Shown here piece after piece: positions 29,598-37,523 of a stretch of DNA of 64,000 bases (its first letter is position 1; each line of letters opens with the position of its first letter). The notes under the pieces were generated by a model. The model ran no database searches and was not told the DNA's origin. It saw nothing but the letters and a program-made list of their open reading frames with translations. The stretch comes from Diacronema lutheri (lineage: Eukaryota; Haptophyta; Pavlovophyceae; Pavlovales; Pavlovaceae): contig JAGTXO010000003.1 in assembly GCA_019448385.1 (NCBI GenBank), forward strand, positions 1,364,001 to 1,428,000, in the 5' to 3' direction. Both the position numbers and the translations under genes were made by a program.

Positions 29598-31723
29598 ATG
29601 GCCGACCACAGCGGCGAGGAGCGCGACAACTACCCGGTGAACGCGCCGACGGGAGACGACGAGCATGCGGACAGCCCGGCCATGTCAATGCGCCGCATCA
29701 ACGTCCTCCCCCCCATCACGCAGGAGACGGTGCAGCGCGTGCCGCCGACGTCGCAGTCGCGCCGCGAGTTCTCGATCAGGGGCATGCCGCTCGACCACGC
29801 GGCGCAGCATCGCGATGACGACGTCGAGGCGGTGAAGCAGCCCGCCGATGAGGCCGAGACGATGGACGTGCCCGCCGTCGGCGCGACCGACCTCGGCGGC
29901 GCGATGCCGCTCGACGGCCTCCCGCCGCCGCTCCAGTACTCGGGCAAGCCGTTCCGCGCGCTCTGGATTGACCTCAAGCGCAAGTCGCGCGACTACCGCA
30001 CGGATTGGACGGACGCGTTCCTGCCCGAGAACCTGTCCATCGTCATGTCGGCCACGCTCTTCATCTTCTTTGCCTGCCTCGCGCCCGCGCTCGCCTTTGG
30101 CGCCATCTACGACACGATGTCCCGCGGGCAGATTGGCATCACCGAGACGCTGATGGCGACGGGCATCACGGGCATCATCAACGCCTTCTTCAGCGGGCAG
30201 GCGCTGACGATCCAGGGCCCGACCGGCCCCGAGCTCGCCTACCTCTCCATGCTCTTCTCGCTGTGCGCCACCTTCGACATCGAGTTCCTGCCGGCCAAGT
30301 TTTGGGCGGGCCTGTGGACGTCGCTCATGACGGTCACGTACACGCTCCTCGAGTGGTGCTGCTTCATCAACAAGGTGACGCGCTTCACGGAGGAGATCTT
30401 CTCGGCGATGATCTCGCTCATCGAGATCGTCGCCGGCTCGACCAACGTCGTGCGCATCTTCCTCAACACAAAGATGAGCATCGCCGCGAAGCTCTACTCG
30501 GTGATCATCGTCGCGCTCACGTATGTGATGGCCGTCAAGTTCCGCGAGCTGCGCTCGAGCGACTGGCTGACGGCGGCGTGGCGCAAGCAGCTGGCCAACT
30601 ACGGCGTGTCGATCACGATCATCTCGCTCACCATCATCTCGTCGCTCGTCACGCCCGTCTTTGGCATCACCGACGTGACGTACCTCAACGTGCCAGACAC
30701 GATCGCGCCGACGTGGACCGACCCGACGACCAACGCGCGCCGAGCGTGGTTCGTCAAGGCGGGTGGGTACGCGCGGCCCTTCCCGGTGTGGGCCATCTTC
30801 TTCATGATCGTGCCCGCGATCGGCGGCTGCCTCCTCGGCTATCTCGACCAGAACCTGACCGAGGTGCTCGTCAACCGCAAGGACCGCATGTTCAAGAAGC
30901 TGCCTGCCTACCACCTGAGCAACATGGTGCGCGGCGCACGCGCGTCGCGCACGCCACGCCCCGCGCGCCCGCTCAAACGTCAATGCCGCCGCGCCTCGAC
31001 TTGCCTCAGGTCGTCGGCTGCCTCCTCTACCCGATCTGCGCGCTGCTCGGCCTGCCGGCGTGCCACCCGGCCACCGTCCGGTCGCTCGCGCACGTGATGG
31101 CGCTCACCTCGACCGAGGTCGTGCCGCTGCCGGATGGCAAGGGCAACACGGTGCGCATCACCGGCGTTGCCGAGCAGCGCGTGACGCACCTGCTCATCCA
31201 CATCCTCATCTTCGTCGCGCTCGCGGCGGGCCCCGTCCTCAAATTCGTGCGCGCCGCTCGCTTGGCCGCCGCTGCTCGGCGGCGTGGCTCGCCGGGCGGC
31301 CCTGCGCTCGCGTGCGCGCCAGCGCCACGACGGCGCTGACACCCGCCCCCACGCGTGCTTGGCTGTCTCTCGCGCGTGCGGCGCGACGCGCCACAGGTGC
31401 CGCAGCCCATCATCATCGGCATCTTCCTCTTCCTCGGCATCTCGTCGATCCGCGGCAACCAGCTCTTCGACCGCGCGTTCGTGCTTCTCACGTGCGAGCG
31501 CGAGCGATGGCCCGGTTACTACTACGTGCAGGACGTCGACCGGCGCGAGATGACGCGCTTCACGATCCTGCAGCTCGTGATCACGGCGGTCCTCGTCGCG
31601 ATCTCGCGCGTCTCGCAGATCGCGATTGCCTTCCCCTTCCTCACCGCGATCTGCATCCCGTTCCGCGTGTACATTGTGCCGCGCATGTTCGACGCCAAGG
31701 CGCTCGAGGTCCTCGACAAGTAG
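29598..31723 (+). CDS. SLC4-family anion (bicarbonate or borate) transporter
   Basis: Polytopic anion transporter related to HCO3-/Cl- exchangers and BOR borate exporters. Three exons: 29598-30926, 31010-31246 and 31397-31723 (630 aa), both introns GT-AG in phase 0. The N-terminal about 110 residues are hydrophilic and disordered. The first core span is LSIVMSATLFIFFACLAPALAFGAIYD. The family-typical half-helix region is ISGQ-like FSGQALTIQGPTGPELAY. Further landmarks are FFMIVPAIGGCLLGYLDQNLT, KKLPAYHLSNM joined to VVGCLLYPICALLGLPACHPATVRS, EQRVTHLLIHILIF, PQPIIIGIFLFLGISSIRGNQL and the closing AFPFLTAICIPFRVYIVP. Exon joins match SLC4 proteins exactly. In an alga a role in inorganic-carbon supply is plausible, but ion specificity cannot be read from sequence. 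Confidence 0.92.
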
Positions 31724-31754
31724 GGCGCCGCGCCACGCCATGCAGCGGCTGGGA

Positions 31755-31830
31755 GGCTTTGCCTCGGCCGCAGTGCTGCTGCAGCCAAGCCTACACTACC
31801 CGCCGCGCCCCGGTGCCCACGCCCGAGTCG
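31755..31830 (+). repeat. Second copy of the window-edge repeat
   Basis: Positions 31755-31791 are identical to window positions 1-37. Weaker similarity (C/G-rich, CCGCGCCC.GGTG.CCACGCC) continues to about 31830. It begins 31 nt after the SLC4-type stop codon, in the expected 3' UTR. Confidence 0.85.
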
Positions 31831-31936
31831 TGCGGTGTTGCCATTTGTTGCCGGCGCCCTTTTGCATGTTGTCGATGACGTTGTTCGCGATGAGAAATTT
31901 GATTTATGGGGCGGGCCCAGTTGGCGAGCGCGAGTT

Positions 31937-32052
31937 CCGCGTCCTTGTCGTCCTGGCCGTCCCCGCTGCCTGCGTGACAGGGTCGTCGCCCTGATTTCGG
32001 ACCGACGCTGCGTGCACTCTTTGGCTCGCTCCGTTTGCCACGCCTCGTCGCC
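31937..32052 (+). repeat. Dispersed short element, copy A
   Basis: About 115 nt with roughly 80 percent identity to positions 39713-39829, in the same orientation. The shared core includes CCGCGTCCTTG, CCCGCTGCC, ACAGGGTCG and CGCCCTGATTTCGG. It lies between the SLC4-type gene and the monooxygenase gene, outside any supported coding region. The rest of 31724-32142 shows no gene. Confidence 0.75.
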
Positions 32053-32142
32053 AGCCCGACGACTTCAACTTGTTGGTCGCGGGCTGCTGGTTGGCCTTGC
32101 AATCAGACGCGGGCAGGCGTGAGCGCGGTCCCAAAACTGAAG

Positions 32143-33450
32143 TCACACTTTAGGGATGGCGCCGTCGAGGAAGACCGTGCGCGCGATGCCGGTTGCGGAC
32201 GTGAAGCGGAAGAAGGAGTCGCGCGCGAGCTCAGGCAGCGACGTCTCGACAAAGCCGAGCACACGGCTGTTGAGCGCAAGCCGCGCCGTCGGCAGCTGGC
32301 GCTCGGCAGCGTACGCGCCGAGCGCGTCCGCGAGGCTTGGCACCTGGCCACGCTGGTAGGCGGCAAGGTGGAGCGCGAGGCAGTAGGCGTCCTGGATCGC
32401 CTGGTTGGTCCCCTGTCCGAGGAACGGCGGCATCGCGTGCGCCGCGTCGCCGACGAGCACCGCCGCGCCGCCGAGCCCGCTCCACGGCGTGAAGGGCACG
32501 TGCTGATATGAGCCGAGTTCAAAGCACCGCTCGCACCGCCGGGCGAGCTCGAGGACGTGCTCGGGCATCGCGGCGGCGGTCAGGTCGCGCACCATCGATT
32601 CGCGCACGTCGGACGTGCTCCACCCCGCGTTCACGCCCGAGCGCTCGCCCTCCGTGCCCGGCTCGGCGCGCACGAGCACGACCTGGTCAAACTTTTCGCC
32701 TGCGAGGCCGCCGTACGTGGCAGTGAGACAATAGGCGCCCGGCCCAAACCATTGGTGAAGCTCGGCCTGCGAGTTGGGTGGGCGCAGCCCGGCGGGCGCG
32801 ACGCCCCACCGTATGCGCAGGCCCGTGTACAGCGGCGCTGCGAGTCCGCCCAGCGCGCCGCGCGCGAGCTCGCCGCGCAAGACCGAGCGGATGCCGTCGG
32901 CGCCGATGAGAAGGTCAAACTCGTCGTCGCTCCCATCGGCAAACGAGGCGAGCACGCGACCGGAGCGGGCGGCGCGCGCGCCGACGAGCTCACGCTCTAG
33001 GGCGATCGTCCCCGCCGGGAGCGCGGAGGCGAGCATCGCCTGCAGCGCGTCGCGCATCATCGTGACGGCGAGCACGTCGCCGTCGCGGTCGACAATGCCG
33101 CTCTCCGCCGCGCGCGGGTGCTGCCGGATAGCGCCGGCGAGGTCGAGGTCGAGCAGCGTGGTGTGATCGACGGTGCGCGCGTGCACGCGCGAGATCGGCT
33201 GGCCCACGCGCTTCACCGCCGCGCCGAGCCCGAGCCGCGCAAGCACGGCCGCGCCGCTGTTGAGCTGCACGCCGCCGCCGAGCGCCGGCCGCAGCTGGTC
33301 CGACTTGTCGATCACGACGAGCTCCACGTCGGCGCCGACGAGGCGGCGGATTGCGATCGCCTGCGCGAGCCCTGCCGGCCCTGCGCCGATGATCCCCACC
33401 CGGCCCAGGCGCCCCGCCGGTGCGGCGAGGAGGAGCAACGCGAGGACCAT
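32143..33450 (-). CDS. FAD-dependent monooxygenase (UbiH / zeaxanthin-epoxidase-like)
   Basis: 435 aa, single exon from the ATG at 33450. A short hydrophobic leader (MVLALLLLAAPAG) suggests entry into the secretory route, possibly toward the plastid. The dinucleotide-binding motif is RVGIIGAGPAGLAQAIAIRR (GxGxxG), followed by an acidic residue in ELVVIDKSDQLRP. A DG-like second FAD motif lies in FDLLIGADGIRSVLRG. The third motif is VLVGDAAHAMPPFLGQGTNQ, then the helix AIQDAYCLALHL. These three motifs in this order define class-A aromatic hydroxylase-like enzymes, which include zeaxanthin epoxidase and salicylate hydroxylase. There is no FHA domain, unlike plant zeaxanthin epoxidase. The substrate is unknown. 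Confidence 0.85.
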   Translation of the reverse strand: MVLALLLLAAPAGRLGRVGIIGAGPAGLAQAIAIRRLVGADVELVVIDKSDQLRPALGGGVQLNSGAAVLARLGLGAAVKRVGQPISRVHARTVDHTTLLDLDLAGAIRQHPRAAESGIVDRDGDVLAVTMMRDALQAMLASALPAGTIALERELVGARAARSGRVLASFADGSDDEFDLLIGADGIRSVLRGELARGALGGLAAPLYTGLRIRWGVAPAGLRPPNSQAELHQWFGPGAYCLTATYGGLAGEKFDQVVLVRAEPGTEGERSGVNAGWSTSDVRESMVRDLTAAAMPEHVLELARRCERCFELGSYQHVPFTPWSGLGGAAVLVGDAAHAMPPFLGQGTNQAIQDAYCLALHLAAYQRGQVPSLADALGAYAAERQLPTARLALNSRVLGFVETSLPELARDSFFRFTSATGIARTVFLDGAIPKV

Positions 33451-33519
33451 CGCTGCGCCGCCCCACGATGGCGCTCAGGAATGGTGCGTCGCGGGAGACA
33501 GGGGTGTGACCCATTCACC

Positions 33520-33613
33520 CACCGCCTGGAGGGCTCACGGAACGGGACGTGGATCCCGCGCACCGCCCGGAGGGCTCACGAAGGCCGGCCGCCCCGAGCC
33601 AAGGCGGCCGGCC
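33520..33613. repeat. Direct repeat pair and GC-rich hairpin in a divergent intergenic region
   Basis: Two 20-nt direct repeats with one mismatch (CACCGCCTGGAGGGCTCACG at 33520-33539 and its near copy at 33561-33580) are 41 nt apart. They are followed by an inverted repeat with 11-nt perfect arms (GGCCGGCCGCC at 33583-33593; its complement at 33603-33613) around a 9-nt loop. All lie between the divergent monooxygenase (start 33450) and small coiled-coil gene (start 33794). They may be promoter elements. Confidence 0.75.
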
Positions 33614-33793
33614 GATACGGCCCTCCCAGAGGGACGCGCGCGACGAATGAGCGCCTCGGCCCGGCGCGCGGAGCCGTGCGGCCGCGCGTGTCGGCGCTTC
33701 AGCGCGCCCTCGCGTGAAGCCCTTGGAACAGATAGGGAAGCTCTGCGTTGACCGCAAGCACCACTCCTGCTGCTCCCGCTCAAGGGAGCAGGG

Positions 33794-34264
33794 ATGGGGG
33801 CGCGCATGCCGCGACATGCACGCACGCGCCGAGGGCCGCCCGCACCTCGCGCCCTTGACCAACCCCGCGCCGCGCGCGCACAGGCTTTGCGCGACGCTGA
33901 GGCGGCCGATGCGCTCAGGCGGCCCTCAGCGAACCGCCTGCTGTGCGCATTCGTCGTCGGCGTGAGCGTGCTCCTCATTCCGACCGCCATCCTGGCCACG
34001 TGCACGCACTCGGCCCGCACGTCCGCGGAGCTCCGCCACTTGCGCGACGAGCTGCAGAGGGCGACCGGGCAGCTCGAATCGTCCAACCTGATCGTGCGAT
34101 ACGGCGCGGAGGAGCTCGACCGCACCCGCCAGCAGCTCGAGCAGTGCGAGGCCGACAAGGCGGCGCTGCGCGGTGCGGCTGTCCCCCAGCTCCAGCGCCC
34201 GGAGCAGCAGGCGCGGGTCGAGGCTGAGGGCTCGGCTGGCAGTCCGGCCGCGCGCAGCGCTTGA
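33794..34264 (+). CDS. Small single-span membrane coiled-coil protein, 156 aa
   Basis: The ATG at 33794 opens a basic N-terminus of about 47 residues (Arg/Pro/Ala-rich). One clear membrane span follows (LLCAFVVGVSVLLIPTAILAT). Then comes a heptad-like helical segment (LRHLRDELQRATGQLESSNL, EELDRTRQQLEQCEADKAAL) and a short disordered tail. The layout is that of a type II membrane protein with a lumenal coiled coil, as in Golgi tethers or stalk proteins. The family is not recognised. Codon use is less extreme than in neighbouring genes. Confidence 0.5.
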   Translation: MGARMPRHARTRRGPPAPRALDQPRAARAQALRDAEAADALRRPSANRLLCAFVVGVSVLLIPTAILATCTHSARTSAELRHLRDELQRATGQLESSNLIVRYGAEELDRTRQQLEQCEADKAALRGAAVPQLQRPEQQARVEAEGSAGSPAARSA

Positions 34265-34385
34265 GGGTCCCGGCCACGCCCAGTGACCCGGCGGTGCCAC
34301 GGCGTGAGTCACGGGCCGTCTCAGAAAGGCGATGGACTGCGGGAGGATGAGGACCGACATCGACGAGCAACGCTGCACACACGTG

Positions 34386-34935
34386 TCACTTTCCAATGGA
34401 GACGATTCGGAGACGGTGTGGATGAGACTGACTGCGACGGTCGTTGCGGATGGGCCGGTGGACGTTGCGGGTGAAGCGCGAACGTGTCAAGCCTCGCGGC
34501 GCCTGGTCGTGCACCTGAGCTACATCACGAGCAGCGCGCACGCCTAGACGCACGATGACGAGCACGGGCGCGCGGAAGCAGGGACGCGGAACGGCACGCG
34601 TAAGCGCAAGAGAGCGCATGGTGGCGCACTAGGGCCGCGACACGCACCTTTGACAAGAGATCGTGCGCGCGCGGCGAGGCGCCGAGCTCCTGCGCTCGCA
34701 GGAAGACGCGCGGGACAAGCGGCGCCTCGTCGCCCTTGGACGTGCGCTTCACGTATGTCGTCGCCTCGCGCGCTGAACACTTGCGGAAAGCGTGCTCCTT
34801 CTCCACCCGCCAGACGTTCACCGAAGGCGCGCCACGGTGCGTGGGCGAGTCGGGCCTGGTGCTCGCGACGGACGCGTCGGTCGACCTCCGCGAGCCGAGC
34901 GGCTGCTGCTGGTGCTCGGCAGTCGTCGGGTGCAT
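34386..34935 (-). CDS. Hypothetical basic protein, two exons, 138 aa
   Basis: Proposed exons are 34935-34648 and 34514-34386, with a 133-nt GT-AG intron (AAAG then GTGCGTG; acceptor CTCAG) in phase 0 on both sides. The product is basic. It begins MHPTTAEHQQQPLGSRRS, continues VNVWRVEKEHAFRKCSARE and VPRVFLRAQELGASPRAHDLL, and ends HPHRLRIVSIGK. It could be an organellar or RNA-binding protein, but no family is recognised. On the opposite strand an ATG at 34332 opens a 71-codon frame, so strand choice is uncertain. Splice phase agreement is the main support. Confidence 0.42.
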
Positions 34936-35206
34936 GGCGTAGGCGGTAGCAAACCTGCACGTGGCCACACGGCGTGGGCCGCGGGTGTAAGCACGCGGAC
35001 GCCAAGCCTGTGGACGAGGGGCGCGCGCGCGCCGCGTACGTCTCGAGCGATCGGCCGGGCGATTGCGAAGCGGCAAATATTTCGCGGGAAGTTTCGTCAG
35101 TCCGGCTGTGCCCGGACGACGCTGAAGGCGTTAATAAGTAATTAACAGACAGCTTCGACGCTTTCGGTCAGCGATGAAGTGCGCTCACTCAGCTCAGCGC
35201 GTGCGC
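34936..35206. other. Intergenic region
   Basis: No gene is supported here. A short AT-rich stretch with TTAATAAGTAATTAA lies near 35131-35146, unusual against the local GC content. It would suit the 3' flank of the sugar-transferase gene or an upstream element of the small minus-strand gene. Confidence 0.4.
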
Positions 35207-36109
35207 TCAACGCCACGTGGAGTTGACGCGCCTCACCGCGACCTCAGCGCAGCGCCGCGCGTCGCCGCTCGCGCGGCCGCCGTGCACTGCGGCCAAGATG
35301 CGCGCCGCGATGGCGCGCATCACGCCGTACGCGCGCATGTCCGCCTGGCGCCACGGCGCGTTGAGCAGGCCGGTGGCGTGGACGACGTGCGCCCACGCCA
35401 GGTGCGCGTCGTATGCCGCGCGCTCGGCGAAGCGCGGGAGCGGCGCGATGGTCGGGAGCGCAAGCGCGAGGCCGGGCGACGCGCGCCACAGCGCGGCGGG
35501 CACGCGGCATGAATTCCAGTCCCACTCGTTTGGCCGATAATCGCGGTAGCTTTCGCGCCAAACGCGCAGGAAGCTTGCGTTGGCCGCGGCGAGCAGCACG
35601 CCGTTGTTGAACTTCACCTCCTCGCGCGAAAAGTGCTCGAGCCCGCCGATCACGCCAGCGCTGCACGCGCGCAAGCCGTCGAGCGGGCGCAGGACAAACG
35701 AGTCGTGGTCGACGTACACACCGCCGTGCGCCTCGAGCAGGTCGAGACGCATCAGATCCGAGCGGTGCTGCGCGTACGCGACCCGCTGCCCAAAGATGGT
35801 CGCCCGGCTTGGCGTGCGCACGCACGCGTCGGCGAGCGCGCATGCGCAGCGCCACGCGGGCGTGTCGCGCGGTCGGACGTCATAGTAGAGCGTGAAGTGC
35901 TCAGGCCGCATCACGTACCGCACGCTCGCCATCGCGAGGACCTGCTCCCAGCGCAAGTCTGCGCCGCCAAGCCATGGCTGGTGCACGGCGTTGGGAATGG
36001 GTGGCGCGGCCGCGCGGCTGTTTGCCGCGGGCAAGCACGCGTCATCAGGCAGCACGGCGGCCAACACGAGCTGCAGGACGAGCGCCATGCGCGCGTCTAC
36101 CGCCCTCAT
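35207..36109 (-). CDS. DXD-type glycosyltransferase (OCH1/capsular sugar-transferase-like)
   Basis: 300 aa, one exon from the ATG at 36109. The N-terminal hydrophobic segment (ALVLQLVLAAVLPDDACL) is a signal peptide or anchor, placing the enzyme in the ER/Golgi lumen. Family landmarks are PIPNAVHQPWLGG (equivalent to IPKIIHQxW), LYYDVRPRDTPAW and AQHRSDLMRLDLLEAHGGVYVDHDSF. The last contains the DxD metal/nucleotide-sugar motif (DHD), followed by EEVKFNNGVLLAA. These define the Gly_transf_sug DXD family. The donor is probably a nucleotide sugar and the acceptor is unknown. The C-terminal 80 residues are less conserved. It is divergent from the next gene with 102 nt between starts. Confidence 0.82.
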   Translation of the reverse strand: MRAVDARMALVLQLVLAAVLPDDACLPAANSRAAAPPIPNAVHQPWLGGADLRWEQVLAMASVRYVMRPEHFTLYYDVRPRDTPAWRCACALADACVRTPSRATIFGQRVAYAQHRSDLMRLDLLEAHGGVYVDHDSFVLRPLDGLRACSAGVIGGLEHFSREEVKFNNGVLLAAANASFLRVWRESYRDYRPNEWDWNSCRVPAALWRASPGLALALPTIAPLPRFAERAAYDAHLAWAHVVHATGLLNAPWRQADMRAYGVMRAIAARILAAVHGGRASGDARRCAEVAVRRVNSTWR

Positions 36110-36211
36110 ACGGGCTCGACGCCCATGAGCCGCTCGGCCGGTGCTACCGCGGCACAGAAGTGCTGTGCCGCCCTTCCTTGGCGGGCTTGTCGCGCGGAAA
36201 GACGAACCGGC

Positions 36212-36703
36212 ATGGCCACGGATTTCTCGTACTCAGCGGTCGTGCTGCGTGCGGTGCGAAAGGGTCGCGCCGCCGCGGCGCCACCGGCAGCGGCCGACGC
36301 GGGCCAAGCGCCAACGGCCACATTCGTCCTCCGCAGCTCGGGCGCCGAGCCTGGCTCAGATCCGCTTGTCGTCCCGCTCCGCCTCGGCCGCGCTGGCGCG
36401 GACATCACGCCGCTAGGGGCGGGCGACGAGCGCAGCGCACCCGGCGTGCAACGGCACGGCGCGCCCTCGCGCCGGCTCGTGCGCGCGACGCACTCACGCG
36501 CGCAGAGAGCCGTCGAGCCCCCGCCAGAACCCTGTTTTCGACGTGAGCCGCCCACCTCGCCCGTCTCGCCTTCATGCGCGCCGATCATTCGGTCGTCTTC
36601 GCACGCGCCGGCGCTTCCCGGTCGCGAGGCGAGGCGGGTGAGGCGAGTACCGAGAGGTGCAACGGTTCTCGGTCTGACAAACGCGCTCGATCTGGCGCAC
36701 TGA
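36212..36703 (+). CDS. Hypothetical protein, 163 aa
   Basis: The ATG at 36212 (MATDFSYSAVVLRAVRKG) sits head-to-head with the glycosyltransferase gene. The first about 80 residues have strongly G/C-biased third positions and alternating hydrophobic text (ATFVLRSSG, DPLVVPLRLGRAG) suggesting beta strands. The rest is Pro/Arg/Ser-rich and may be disordered or may not be translated. No signal peptide, span or known motif is seen. The stretch 36704-36891 after it shows nothing. Confidence 0.38.
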   Translation: MATDFSYSAVVLRAVRKGRAAAAPPAAADAGQAPTATFVLRSSGAEPGSDPLVVPLRLGRAGADITPLGAGDERSAPGVQRHGAPSRRLVRATHSRAQRAVEPPPEPCFRREPPTSPVSPSCAPIIRSSSHAPALPGREARRVRRVPRGATVLGLTNALDLAH

Positions 36704-36891
36704 CTGGTGGGGATAGAATGCGGCGCTTGTGGTGGGATGCAAACAGGCGATCGCCGCATTCTCCGCGCGCGGCGCACCCGCTCGCCGGCTACGGGCGACA
36801 GCGCGCATCGTGGTGGCATTGTCACGAGCGCGGCCCGGCCAGCAGCGCGCTGAGCGCCAGAGCGCGCGCCCGACGACGCCGCCGCACCCGT

Positions 36892-37419
36892 TCATTTTGC
36901 GCCGGGCGGCGGCGGCGGCGGCGGCGGCGGCGTGTACGGCATCAGCAGGGGGTTAACCGCCGTAGGGAAGTCCACGCTTGCGTCCCGCATCGGGATGTCC
37001 AGCCGGCGGATGGCCGCGCCGCGGTCTTTGAGCGACTCGAGGACCAGCGCCTTATTCTGGTCGAGGCGAGCCTTCTCCGCGCCCGTGGGCTCCTCCCATG
37101 CGCGCCACGCGGCGTACTTTGGGATGAGCGTGAGCTCGGTACGCACCATGTCGATCACCTCCTCCACCTCACCAAGCCCCACCTTGGCCTCAAACTCGGC
37201 GACGGATGCGCTCTCGCCGATCGCGCCGAGCAGGAACGTGGAGAACTTTTCAATGTCCTTACGGTAGGGCACGGCGGGCGGGAGGACGGCGATGGCGGCA
37301 AGCTGCTCGTTACACAGCGCCGTGAGCACCGGCAGCGCGTCGGGCACCACGTCCAGCCCAACGAGCTTGGTGCGCGCCTTCGTCGAGAGCGCGCGCGCGC
37401 CGCGCAGCACACCCAGCAT
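36892..37419 (-). CDS. NDUFA5: Mitochondrial complex I subunit NDUFA5 (B13)
   Basis: Accessory subunit of the matrix arm of NADH:ubiquinone oxidoreductase. 175 aa, single exon from the ATG at 37419. The N-terminus (MLGVLRGARALSTKARTKLVGLDVVPDA) is a plausible mitochondrial leader leading into the TTGLVGL-like start of the family. The core is PYRKDIEKFSTFLLGAIGE, VGLGEVEEVIDMVRTELTLIPKYAAWRAWEEP, equivalent to the conserved GQLEEVI..A..EL.L...M.EWK.WEP of NDUFA5. The C-terminus is extended and ends in nine prolines from a CCG/GGC triplet run, not typical of the family. It is divergent from the EF-hand gene with 104 nt between starts. Confidence 0.85.
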   Translation of the reverse strand: MLGVLRGARALSTKARTKLVGLDVVPDALPVLTALCNEQLAAIAVLPPAVPYRKDIEKFSTFLLGAIGESASVAEFEAKVGLGEVEEVIDMVRTELTLIPKYAAWRAWEEPTGAEKARLDQNKALVLESLKDRGAAIRRLDIPMRDASVDFPTAVNPLLMPYTPPPPPPPPPGAK

Positions 37420-37523
37420 GGCGAGGGTCCGGACAGCGGCGGTCCGGAGTCATTATTCAAGCGCTCTTTCTCGACGCAGAAAACGATGAGGGTCGGCTTT
37501 CTGCTCACGTGAATCCGCATCGA

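Noticed and set aside
31724-32142. A gene between the SLC4-type and monooxygenase genes
   Set aside because: Short frames here overlap dispersed repeats and show neither codon bias nor motifs.
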